Under the pieces are notes generated by a model. The model was given only the letters and a program-made list of their open reading frames with translations. It did not search any database and had not been told where the DNA came from. From the NCBI RefSeq assembly GCF_013044515.1, contig NZ_JABEPR010000004.1, forward strand, positions 62,001-126,000: a stretch of 64,000 nt of DNA, read 5' to 3'. The position numbers were made by a program, and so were the translations under genes. Shown piece by piece: positions 17,117 through 25,287 of this stretch. This DNA is from Sphingomonas sp. ID1715. GTDB taxonomy: Bacteria; Pseudomonadota; Alphaproteobacteria; Sphingomonadales; Sphingomonadaceae. Each line of letters opens with the position of its first letter. Position 1 is the stretch's first letter.

Positions 17117-19522
17117 ATGAGCCAGAGTTTCCCCGTTCTCCCGCTGCGGGACATCGTCGTTTTCCCGCACATGATCGTGCCGTTGTTCGTCGGCCGCGAC
17201 AAATCGGTCGCCGCGCTCGAACAGGCGATGGCCGGCGATAAGCAGATATTCCTCGTCGCTCAGCTCGATCCCGCCAATGACGATCCCGATCGCGACGACC
17301 TTTACGATCTTGGCGTGATCGCGACCGTGCTGCAGCTGCTGAAGCTGCCGGACGGCACCGTGCGCGTGCTGGTCGAAGGCAAGCAGCGCGCGGCGCTCGA
17401 CTCGCTCGAGCGTGATGGCGAGCATTTGGCCGCGACCGTCACCCTGATCGAGGAAGACACGAGCGAGAGCGTCGAATCGAAGGCGCTGATGCGCTCGGTG
17501 GTCGAGCAGTTCGAGAATTATGCGAAGCTCAATCGCAAGCTGCCGGCCGAGACCGCCGTGCAACTCGCGGAGATCGAGGAGCCGTCGCGGCTCGCCGACG
17601 CGGTTGCCGCCAACATTTCGGTCAAGGTTGCGGATAAGCAGTCGCTGCTGGTGGAGCTCGATCCCGCGCGCCGGCTGGAGATGGTCTTCGCCTTCATGGA
17701 GGGCGAACTGGGCGTCCTCCAGGTCGAGAAGAAGATCCGCAGCCGCGTGAAGCGGCAGATGGAGAAGACCCAGCGCGAATATTATCTGAACGAGCAGCTG
17801 AAGGCGATCCAGCGCGAGCTGGGCAATGAAGCGGAAGAGGATGGCGATGAGATCGCCGAACTCACCGCCAAGATCGCCAAGCTGAAGCTGTCGAAGGAAG
17901 CCCGCGCCAAGGCGACTGCCGAGCTGAAGAAGCTCAAGACGATGGCGCCGATGTCCGCCGAAGCGACGGTCGTGCGCAACTATCTGGACGTGTTGCTGGG
18001 CCTGCCTTGGGGCAAGAAGTCGAAGCTGAAGCGCGACATTCCCGAGGCCGAGCGGATCCTCGACGAGGACCATTATGGCCTTGAGAAGGTCAAGGACCGC
18101 ATCGTCGAATATCTCGCCGTGCAGGCGCGCACGAACAAGCTGAAGGGTCCGATCCTCTGCCTCGTCGGGCCGCCCGGCGTCGGCAAGACGTCGCTCGGCA
18201 AGTCGATCGCGCGGGCGACGGGCCGCGAGTTCGTGCGCCAGTCGCTGGGCGGCGTCCGCGACGAGGCCGAAATTCGTGGCCATCGGCGGACCTATATCGG
18301 CTCACTGCCAGGCAAGATCGTCACCAACTTGCGCAAGGCGGGCACGGCCAATCCGCTCTTCCTCCTCGACGAGATCGACAAGCTTGGCCAGGATTTCCGG
18401 GGCGATCCGGCTTCGGCCCTGCTCGAAGTCCTCGACCCGGAGCAGAACAACAAGTTCAACGACCATTATCTGGAGATCGACGTCGATCTATCGGACGTGA
18501 TGTTCGTCACCACGGCCAACTCGCTGAACCTGCCGCAACCCTTGCTCGACCGTATGGAGATCATCCGGCTCGAAGGCTATACCGAGGACGAGAAGGTCGA
18601 GATCGCCAAGCGGCACCTGATCGACAAGCAGATCGAGGCGCACGGGCTGAAAGCGGGCGAGTTCGTGCTGACCGAAGACGGCCTGCGCGACCTGATCCGC
18701 TATTACACGCGTGAAGCCGGCGTGCGTACGCTGGAGCGCGAGATCGCCAAGCTCGCCCGCAAGGCGCTGCGCCGCATTCTCGAAGGCAAGATCGAGAAGG
18801 CGGAAATCACGCCCGAGAACCTTTCCGACTATGCCGGCGTGCGGAAATTCCGCCACGGCGTCGGCGAGGAAGAGCATGGCATCGGCGCGGTCACGGGGCT
18901 CGCCTGGACCGAAGTCGGCGGCGAGCTGCTGACGATCGAAAGCGTGACGGTGCCGGGCAAGGGCAATGTGAAGACCACCGGAAAGCTCGGCGAAGTGATG
19001 CAGGAGTCGGTGCAGGCCGCCTTCAGCTTCGTGCGGGCGCGGGCGCCTGCCTATGGCATCAAGCCCAGCCTGTTCGGGCGCAAGGACATCCATATCCACT
19101 TGCCTGAAGGCGCCGTGCCGAAGGATGGGCCATCGGCCGGCATCGGCATGGTTACCTCGATCGTCTCGACGCTGACCGGCGTGCCGGTGCGCAAGGATGT
19201 AGCGATGACCGGTGAGGTCACGCTGCGTGGGCGCGTCTTGCCGATCGGGGGTCTCAAGGAGAAGCTGCTCGCGGCGCTGCGCGGCGGGATCAAGACGGTC
19301 TTCATTCCGCAGGAGAATGAAAAGGACTTGGCCGAGATCCCGGCGAACATCCGCGAAGGGCTCGAGATCATCCCGGTGTCGCATGTGGACCAGGTGCTCG
19401 CGGGCGCTTTGACCCAGCCGCTGACGGCGATCGAGTGGACGGAAGCGGACGAACTCGCCGCGCAGCCGCCGGCAGCCCTGCCGCCAGTACGGCCGGAGGG
19501 CGAGGCGGCGGTCCGCCACTGA
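17117..19522 (+). CDS. lon: ATP-dependent protease Lon
   Basis: Cytosolic AAA+ serine protease for misfolded and regulatory proteins. 801 residues: N-terminal substrate domain (FPVLPLRDIVVFPHMIVPLFVGR), a central coiled region, Walker A GPPGVGKTSLGKS, Walker B LFLLDEIDK, and the C-terminal protease domain with catalytic Ser in PKDGPSAGIGM and Lys in GGLKEKLLAA. Start ATG 17117 follows CCGGAG. Normal length. Confidence 0.97.
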   Translation: MSQSFPVLPLRDIVVFPHMIVPLFVGRDKSVAALEQAMAGDKQIFLVAQLDPANDDPDRDDLYDLGVIATVLQLLKLPDGTVRVLVEGKQRAALDSLERDGEHLAATVTLIEEDTSESVESKALMRSVVEQFENYAKLNRKLPAETAVQLAEIEEPSRLADAVAANISVKVADKQSLLVELDPARRLEMVFAFMEGELGVLQVEKKIRSRVKRQMEKTQREYYLNEQLKAIQRELGNEAEEDGDEIAELTAKIAKLKLSKEARAKATAELKKLKTMAPMSAEATVVRNYLDVLLGLPWGKKSKLKRDIPEAERILDEDHYGLEKVKDRIVEYLAVQARTNKLKGPILCLVGPPGVGKTSLGKSIARATGREFVRQSLGGVRDEAEIRGHRRTYIGSLPGKIVTNLRKAGTANPLFLLDEIDKLGQDFRGDPASALLEVLDPEQNNKFNDHYLEIDVDLSDVMFVTTANSLNLPQPLLDRMEIIRLEGYTEDEKVEIAKRHLIDKQIEAHGLKAGEFVLTEDGLRDLIRYYTREAGVRTLEREIAKLARKALRRILEGKIEKAEITPENLSDYAGVRKFRHGVGEEEHGIGAVTGLAWTEVGGELLTIESVTVPGKGNVKTTGKLGEVMQESVQAAFSFVRARAPAYGIKPSLFGRKDIHIHLPEGAVPKDGPSAGIGMVTSIVSTLTGVPVRKDVAMTGEVTLRGRVLPIGGLKEKLLAALRGGIKTVFIPQENEKDLAEIPANIREGLEIIPVSHVDQVLAGALTQPLTAIEWTEADELAAQPPAALPPVRPEGEAAVRH

Positions 19523-19917
19523 TCCGAAACGGAACGAAGGCGCGCCGGCTAGGGTTCGTACTCAATCACCAGATCGAGCGTGATCGCCCGGAGTGGCGCG
19601 CTGGCGAGGAGCGCAGCGCAGTCGCGTAGCTGACGCTACGCGCAAGCAAGCGACGTGGCCAGCGCGCCCCTCCGGGCGACCCCTCCGGGGCGGGGCGTCT
19701 TTTGGCCTGTGGAGGGCGTCGCTCGATCGGTCACGATGTGGAACATCGCTCCCTCCTCACTCCTACCCACAGGCCAAAACTCGCCCCGTCACGCCGACCT
19801 GGTGATTGAGTACGAACCCTTAGGCATTGACGGCGCGCCGACGCTCCGCCTTACTGCGCCGCAGATTCACAAACCGAGTCCGTAGGGGAAGGGGTCGGCA
19901 AAAGGGGCCAGGTGAAG
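19523..19917. other. intergenic stretch between lon and the HU gene
   Basis: No gene. It is filled mainly by the palindromic element 19551-19820; the remaining ~97 bp before the HU start should hold the HU promoter, with AAAGGGG and AGGTG near the start codon. No clear -35/-10 pair could be assigned by eye. Confidence 0.6.
19551..19820. repeat. TIR-bounded palindromic element, copy 2 (270 bp)
   Basis: The 22-bp ends at 19551-19572 and 19799-19820 are perfect inverted repeats. Compared with copy 1, the same position changed in both ends (TCC to TTC on the left, GGA to GAA on the right). About 80 extra bases sit at 19588-19668, themselves framed by GGCGCGCTGGC / GCCAGCGCGCC and containing CGCGTAGC-TGAC-GCTACGCG. 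The rest matches copy 1 almost base for base. Confidence 0.85.
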
Positions 19918-20193
19918 ATGAACAAGCAGGAACTGATCGGGGTCGTCGCGGACAATGCCGGCCTCAGCCGCGGCGACGCGGCCAAGGCGGTTGAAGCGGT
20001 GTTCGATACGATCTCCTCGGCGCTTAAGCGGGGCGACGAGGTGCGGCTGGTTGGGTTCGGCACCTTTGCCGTCAGCCGCCGCAAGGCCTCGACGGGGCGC
20101 AATCCGCGGACCGGCGAACCGATGTCGATCAAGGAGTCGAGTCAGCCCAAGTTCAAGGCTGGCAAGGGCCTGAAGGACGCCTGCAACGTCTGA
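19918..20193 (+). CDS. hupB: HU-type DNA-binding protein
   Basis: Small histone-like protein that bends DNA and compacts the nucleoid. 91 residues starting MNKQELIGVVADNAGLSRGDA, with the helical dimer region, VRLVGFGTFAVSRRKASTGRNPRTGEPM (the beta-arm with the conserved Asn-Pro), and a lysine-rich end PKFKAGKGLKDACN. A GTG at 19912 adds two residues; the ATG gives the usual HU start. It follows lon, a frequent arrangement. Confidence 0.93.
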   Translation: MNKQELIGVVADNAGLSRGDAAKAVEAVFDTISSALKRGDEVRLVGFGTFAVSRRKASTGRNPRTGEPMSIKESSQPKFKAGKGLKDACNV

Positions 20194-20215
20194 TCTGTTG
20201 ATGCTGGACAGGCCC

Positions 20216-20240
20216 GCGCCGCTCCCTTAAGGGCGGCGCT
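20216..20240 (+). terminator. probable terminator hairpin after the HU gene
   Basis: GCGCCGCTCCCTT pairs with AAGGGCGGCGC with one bulged T. It lies 23 bp past the stop and 12 bp before tRNA-Val. There is no long U-run, so termination strength is uncertain. Confidence 0.5.
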
Positions 20241-20251
20241 TCCCGAGGTTC

Positions 20252-20326
20252 GGGCGCGTAGCTCAGTGGTAGAGCACACCCTTCACACGGGTGGGGTCGT
20301 AGGTTCAATCCCTACCGCGCCCACCA
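20252..20326 (+). tRNA. tRNA-Val (anticodon CAC)
   Basis: 75 nt with CCA encoded. Acceptor GGGCGCG pairs with CGCGCCC; D arm GCTCAGTGGTAGAGC; anticodon stem CCC/GGG around TTCACAC, giving anticodon CAC (reads GUG); T arm AGGTTCAATCCCT. A class I fold with no oddities. Confidence 0.96.
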
Positions 20327-20343
20327 TGGCTTCAGCCATGGCT

Positions 20344-21198
20344 TCACTCGCTTTCTTGTCCGGTCAGGCCTTTCACCAGCAGGCTGCGGTGCGCGAATGC
20401 AGTGCGGTCCAGCGGCAGCTTGTAGATTGCGCGAAGGAACTGCGTGTCGAGCGGCGTCAGCTGCTTGGGTCCCTCTGCCGCAAACAGGCTGAGGATCGAG
20501 TTGCCCGGCAGCGAGGGGCTCGGCTGAACCTCGGCGAGGCCGACCAGCGCGGCGAACTCGGTTACGCTGTCGAGTGTCTGCCCCTCCGCCCGGTCGACAT
20601 CGATGATCACCGTCGCGACCTGCAGCGCGCGGACGACCTGCGTGCTGGCGAGACTCGATCGATACTGAAGGTGGATGTCGCCGCCGAGCGGTACGCCGCC
20701 CGGAGCGGCGCTCTGCACGAAGGCGGGAACGTCATTGCCCATGTCGCGCATGCCGTCCCCGGTGCGGGTGCGGATCGCGTGCCACCAGCGTATGGGGGCG
20801 GTGCCGCCATAGAGAGTGGCGCGGTGCTGCGCGTCGACATCCTTGAACTGGTGCGGGGCCTTGGCGGCGATGCGGCGCACCACGGCGTCACCACCTTTCA
20901 CGAAGGCGATCAGAAGATTGCTCCGGCACTTCGGCTTGGCAACCTTCGCACCCACGCGCTCGGCGACGGCGCGGACCTGGCGCTCCACGCGCTCGGTAAG
21001 CTTGGGGGCGATGCCGAGGACTTTGGGACAGACCGGGTCGATCCAACGCGCGACCGGCTGCTGCGCGACGCCGGTCGCCTTCACATAGAGCTGCGCTTCG
21101 CGCCGAACCTCCTCGGCCGGGCGTGCGGTGACCGTGATCGTGTCCGAACCCTGCGGCGGTGGGGCGCCTGCGGCCAACAGAATGGAGAATGAGAGCAT
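20344..21198 (-). CDS. exported protein of unknown function
   Basis: 284 residues from ATG 21198 with a short hydrophobic start MLSFSILLAAGAPPPQ. The mature protein begins with a TITVTARPAEEVRREAQLYVKATG segment, then a Cys-containing WIDPVCPKVLGIAP stretch and CRSNLLIAFVKGGDAVV. I have seen similar proteins described only as hypothetical in sphingomonads (memory, unsearched). It ends just after tRNA-Val and is transcribed toward it. It follows the decaheme gene in the same direction but 39 bp apart, so it could be the last gene of that operon; function unknown. Confidence 0.65.
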   Translation of the reverse strand: MLSFSILLAAGAPPPQGSDTITVTARPAEEVRREAQLYVKATGVAQQPVARWIDPVCPKVLGIAPKLTERVERQVRAVAERVGAKVAKPKCRSNLLIAFVKGGDAVVRRIAAKAPHQFKDVDAQHRATLYGGTAPIRWWHAIRTRTGDGMRDMGNDVPAFVQSAAPGGVPLGGDIHLQYRSSLASTQVVRALQVATVIIDVDRAEGQTLDSVTEFAALVGLAEVQPSPSLPGNSILSLFAAEGPKQLTPLDTQFLRAIYKLPLDRTAFAHRSLLVKGLTGQESE

Positions 21199-21237
21199 CG
21201 GTGCCGACTCTAGGCGCAAGCAGCCGGCTGTGAAGCC

Positions 21238-24200
21238 TTAGTCCATCCAGTCGCGCATGTCGGGCGTGTCCACGACCTTGTACGGAATGCCGCGCGGACC
21301 CAAGAAAAGCTTCTCCATTTCGGCGCGGGTGAAGGGACGGGCGCCCAGCCGACCGAAGACCGCGATCTGCCCGCCTTGCTCGTCGACCGCGCGGTCGCGA
21401 TCCAGACCCTTGCTGAGCGCCATTGCGGGGGAGGGGGTGCGTGCCCAGGCGATCAGCTCCGGCATCGGCGCCGGGCTGAAGCCGTAGAAATTCGGCTGAC
21501 TGCCCGGGCTGGTAAGCTGCACGACCTTGAGGCCGTTGCGGCCATCGGCGACGTAGCCGATCAGCGACGCGTTGGTGGTGCCGACGATCACGTCCTCGGC
21601 ATCGTTCAGCTGCCCGCCGAACGTCTCCTTGCGGTAGACGACCGGCGCCGCCGGCTTGGTGACGTTGACGATCGCGAGACCATCGCCCTTTGCCGCGACG
21701 TAGAGATAGGTGCGCGCGATATACATCTTGCGTGCGTTGGCGAGCGGGATGGTGCCCGCGGGGACGGGCGTGGGCGCGCGCATGTTGGTTACGTCGAACA
21801 GCTTCACGCCGTCACGGTCACTGACCCACAGATAACGGAACTGGATCGTGGAGGCGCGCGCGTCCTGCAGCGGCACTTCGGCCGCAAGCTTCGGATGCCT
21901 GGGATCGTCGAGATCGACGACCGCGAGGCCGCGAGCCGTGGTCACATAGGCGATATGACCGGCCAAAGTGATGTGCCGCGCGCCGTTGAGCGCCCCGCCC
22001 GGGTTCCAGGTGACGCTCCGCTTCAGGAAGTTGTTGCGGAACTCGCCATCGGCCATCGTGGTCACGTCGACCAGGATCAGACCCTCTTCGGCATCGGTGA
22101 TCACCGCATAGTTGTAGATGGGGTGGAACGCCTGCTCCTCGTTCATCTTCCGCATGTCGGCCGTGTTGCGCAGCGGATTGATCGCCTGCATCGTCGGCAG
22201 TGCCATGCAGGTAGCGTTGCGGGTCGCGACATGCGTGTCGTGGCCGAGGCCGGAGAAGGGACCGGTCACGATCGGCTCGGAGAAGCCCTTGTTGCCAATC
22301 GACGCCACGTCATAGACGCGGAAGCCGCCACGGCCTTCGGCGACATACATATATTCGCCGCGCAGCTGCAGGCAGCCGACCGCACCGCCGGTGTTCTGCA
22401 CGACGTTGCGGAAGATCTCAGGGGCGTTGGTCTCGCCGGACAGGTCGCCGTCGAACCGGGCACCGCGCGTCCACTCCTTCAGCTCGCGGCCATTCTGCTC
22501 GACATGGAGCTTGTAGAAATCGGGATAGGCATAGCGGTGCAGATAGGATCCGATCACCGCCTGCGGCTCGTCCCATTCGGTGACGCGGACTGCTTCGAAC
22601 CCGCCTTCGAGACCGGTCCACGCATTCATGCCCACGAAGTTCACGAAGTTGGTGCCGAGCAGCAGCAGCTGCGACATGATCGCATTGTTGTCGTCATTCG
22701 CCGACAGGTGGCAATCCGAACAGGTCTTGGTCTCCGCCTTCCGCACCGTATGCGGGAAGTGCGGCGCGAATGCCTGTGACGAGAAGCCCGCGGCCGAAAC
22801 CGGCGGCTGCTGCACATAGATGCGTTCGCGATTGAGGTTCGTCGAACTCAGCACCAGCGCCGATGATGACCGCACCGGCGCGATGATCGCCCCCTTGGTG
22901 GTCTGGTGACGGCCCAGCTGGAACATGTCATCGCGCGCCACCTGCGGGTTGTAGGTCGCGAAGTTGCGCGTCTCTTCGCCCTCATATTTGTGGCTGTTGG
23001 TCTTCCAGTTCGCCTCGATCGGCAGGTGGCAGCCGCCGCATGAAGTGGTCCAGGACAGATGGCAGGTGTAGCAGGCCATCTTGTCGTCGCCATGGGCGCG
23101 GTCGCCCATCTTCACGCCCGCGCCGAAGCTGAACTTGCCGTCTTCCGCCCCGCGCCGCGACATCAGCTTGGCGCGCGCCGCCTTGGCATTGAAATGGGTC
23201 GACGAGCGATCGACCGAATCCTTGACCAGGCTGACTCGCCATTCGAGCTTCGGATCGACGATCGAGCGTTGGATCAGCACGCGCTGACCGTGGTCGTCGG
23301 TGCCCCATTCGAAGCGGCGCTGGCCATCGGCATTGCGCAGCAGGGCAAGGTTGTTGCCGCTCGGCGGCGCCGCCGGGCCGGAGGTCAGCAAAGTCGGATA
23401 GGCGTCGGCGGTGCCGTGGCAATCCTTGCAGCCGATCTCGATCGCGTTGGCGACTTCGCCATAGATCAGGCCATTGCCGTGATTGTCCTGCGCGAAGTGG
23501 CAGTCGGCGCACTGCATCCCCTTTTCCGCATGGATGTCCATCATGTGGACGGTCTTGCCGGGATTGGTGCCGGGCTCGACGAACTTGCCTTCGCCCTGCT
23601 TGCGCCATTTCTCGGGGTCGTTCGGATCGACCTTGTTGTTGTCGGCGTCGAGCAGATTGCCTTCGCGGTCACGCTTCAGGATCGCGCGGAAGTTCCAGCC
23701 ATGGCCGTGATAATCGGCGAACTGCGTGTCCTTCAGTAGCGGGTTGATGTCGTAGACGTTGCGCAGGATCTCGAGATCGCCCCACAGGCCCCGCGCGGCG
23801 GCTGCTTCGGGGTTGCGGTCGTTGATTGTGCGCACCTCGGCCGCCGTCGGCCGGCGCTGCGTCTTGAACTTCTTCGCATAGTCGGCGTCCGACATGCCGG
23901 CCGGACGCGGGAATTTGTTCTCGGGTCCAGGCCACAGGAAAGGCGCGTCGGACTCGTAATCCCACATGGTGTAGCCGAGATACGAGTTCAGGAAGATGTT
24001 CGGCTGGTGCATGTGGCAGTTCATGCACTGGGCGGTCGGGATCGCGCGCGTGAAGGCGTGCTGGATCGGGTGGCCCTTCTCCTTCGTCGCTTCCGCAGGC
24101 GCCGCACCATGGGAGTCGCCGCCCTTCAAGGCGCCGTGCTTGGCAGCCCAGCCATGGCTCGCCGACTGCATCTTGCCCGAAATGGTGGGATCGACGGTCG

Positions 24201-25287
24201 CGGTCTGCCCGTCGCGCCCGAACTTCGCATAGGTCAGGCTGTGCCGCGGCTCGCGGTCGTTCGCGTAGACGACATGGCAGCCCGCACAGCCGGACTGGCG
24301 ATAATCGCCCGGCTGGTCGTTCGTGCCCATGAACCACATGAACGGGTCGTTCAGGCGCGTCTTATGGATGTTGAGCGCGGGGATGGCGACGCGCAGACCG
24401 GTGCCGGGGCCGCGGTTCGACTGTTTCAGGTCCGGCCGACCCGGTTCGTCCAGGCGCTGGATCGAGCCGGTCGAGTTGGGCAGGCCAATTTCGGCGAAGT
24501 TCGAGTTGATCGTGCGGCCGCCGCGTTCGAACACGCGGAAGATGTCGGCCGGCGGAATAACCGTCCAGGCAGGGAGGGGATAGAGGACGGGCAGGGCGCC
24601 GCGCCTTTTCTGCGCATCGCTCACCGTACCGTGCGGGCTGCCGGGCGACATGATCTTCGCCGGCTCGCCGGTGCGGGTATAAGCCTCGCCCAGCACGTAA
24701 TTCTTGAAGGGCACGATGCCGTTATTATAGGCCGCGCCACCCCACAGCATCGCACCGGACGCCATGATCGAACGCTCGGCTGCCTCGATCACTTCCATGT
24801 GGCAGGCGCCGCAGGACTCGCGGGCGACCCGATAGTCCGATGGGTTCACGAAGCGGATATATTCCGGCGCTTCCTTGTTGAGCAGCGTATAGCCGCGCTC
24901 CGGATTGGCGGATGACGGCCAGTGCCAGCTCTCAGGATATTTTGGCAGCACATGCGCCTTGTTGCGCAGCGCGACATAGCGCGGATCGTCATGTTTCCAG
25001 GCCGGATCGACGGCTTCCTTGAGCGGCGTGCCGCCATGGCAGTCGACGCAGGAGATCGCGACCGCGGGCGACACGTGCATCGTGGGCGCGTCGGACGCGG
25101 TGTGGCAGCCCAGACAGCCTTCATTCTGCGCCGTCATGTCCTCGGGCGTTCGGTCGCGCGGCGCCGGCGGGAAGAAGGGATAGCTGCGCGCCACCGGCTT
25201 CTCGGCGGAGGAGGCGACCAACTGCGGGCCGATCAGCGCCGCGATCAGCAGAACGAGAGAGCCGAGCAGGGCGTGAATGGCGCGCAT
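21238..25287 (-). CDS. decaheme c-type cytochrome fused to an LVIVD beta-propeller
   Basis: 1349 residues. Signal peptide (MRAIHALLGSLVLLIAALIG), then ten CXXCH heme motifs at about residues 58, 80, 159, 334, 421, 593, 620, 739, 750 and 856: CLGCH, CVDCH, CGACH, CAGCH, CMNCH, CADCH, CKDCH, CYTCH, CGGCH, CSDCH. From ~975 on, six short repeats of LVIVD type (GGFRVYDVAS, GLILVDVTT, GLAVVDLDD, GVKLFDVTN, GLAIVNVTK, GLKVVQLTS) suggest a propeller. Ten hemes fit the outer-membrane or extracellular cytochromes of electron conduits (MtrA/MtrC-like by number, not by sequence). The start ATG 25287 overlaps the porin stop by 1 nt (TGATG). The electron acceptor is unknown. Confidence 0.88.
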   Translation of the reverse strand: MRAIHALLGSLVLLIAALIGPQLVASSAEKPVARSYPFFPPAPRDRTPEDMTAQNEGCLGCHTASDAPTMHVSPAVAISCVDCHGGTPLKEAVDPAWKHDDPRYVALRNKAHVLPKYPESWHWPSSANPERGYTLLNKEAPEYIRFVNPSDYRVARESCGACHMEVIEAAERSIMASGAMLWGGAAYNNGIVPFKNYVLGEAYTRTGEPAKIMSPGSPHGTVSDAQKRRGALPVLYPLPAWTVIPPADIFRVFERGGRTINSNFAEIGLPNSTGSIQRLDEPGRPDLKQSNRGPGTGLRVAIPALNIHKTRLNDPFMWFMGTNDQPGDYRQSGCAGCHVVYANDREPRHSLTYAKFGRDGQTATVDPTISGKMQSASHGWAAKHGALKGGDSHGAAPAEATKEKGHPIQHAFTRAIPTAQCMNCHMHQPNIFLNSYLGYTMWDYESDAPFLWPGPENKFPRPAGMSDADYAKKFKTQRRPTAAEVRTINDRNPEAAAARGLWGDLEILRNVYDINPLLKDTQFADYHGHGWNFRAILKRDREGNLLDADNNKVDPNDPEKWRKQGEGKFVEPGTNPGKTVHMMDIHAEKGMQCADCHFAQDNHGNGLIYGEVANAIEIGCKDCHGTADAYPTLLTSGPAAPPSGNNLALLRNADGQRRFEWGTDDHGQRVLIQRSIVDPKLEWRVSLVKDSVDRSSTHFNAKAARAKLMSRRGAEDGKFSFGAGVKMGDRAHGDDKMACYTCHLSWTTSCGGCHLPIEANWKTNSHKYEGEETRNFATYNPQVARDDMFQLGRHQTTKGAIIAPVRSSSALVLSSTNLNRERIYVQQPPVSAAGFSSQAFAPHFPHTVRKAETKTCSDCHLSANDDNNAIMSQLLLLGTNFVNFVGMNAWTGLEGGFEAVRVTEWDEPQAVIGSYLHRYAYPDFYKLHVEQNGRELKEWTRGARFDGDLSGETNAPEIFRNVVQNTGGAVGCLQLRGEYMYVAEGRGGFRVYDVASIGNKGFSEPIVTGPFSGLGHDTHVATRNATCMALPTMQAINPLRNTADMRKMNEEQAFHPIYNYAVITDAEEGLILVDVTTMADGEFRNNFLKRSVTWNPGGALNGARHITLAGHIAYVTTARGLAVVDLDDPRHPKLAAEVPLQDARASTIQFRYLWVSDRDGVKLFDVTNMRAPTPVPAGTIPLANARKMYIARTYLYVAAKGDGLAIVNVTKPAAPVVYRKETFGGQLNDAEDVIVGTTNASLIGYVADGRNGLKVVQLTSPGSQPNFYGFSPAPMPELIAWARTPSPAMALSKGLDRDRAVDEQGGQIAVFGRLGARPFTRAEMEKLFLGPRGIPYKVVDTPDMRDWMD

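Noticed and set aside
16643-18283. 546-residue reverse frame over lon
   Set aside because: Shadow of lon codons; no motif and no ribosome site.
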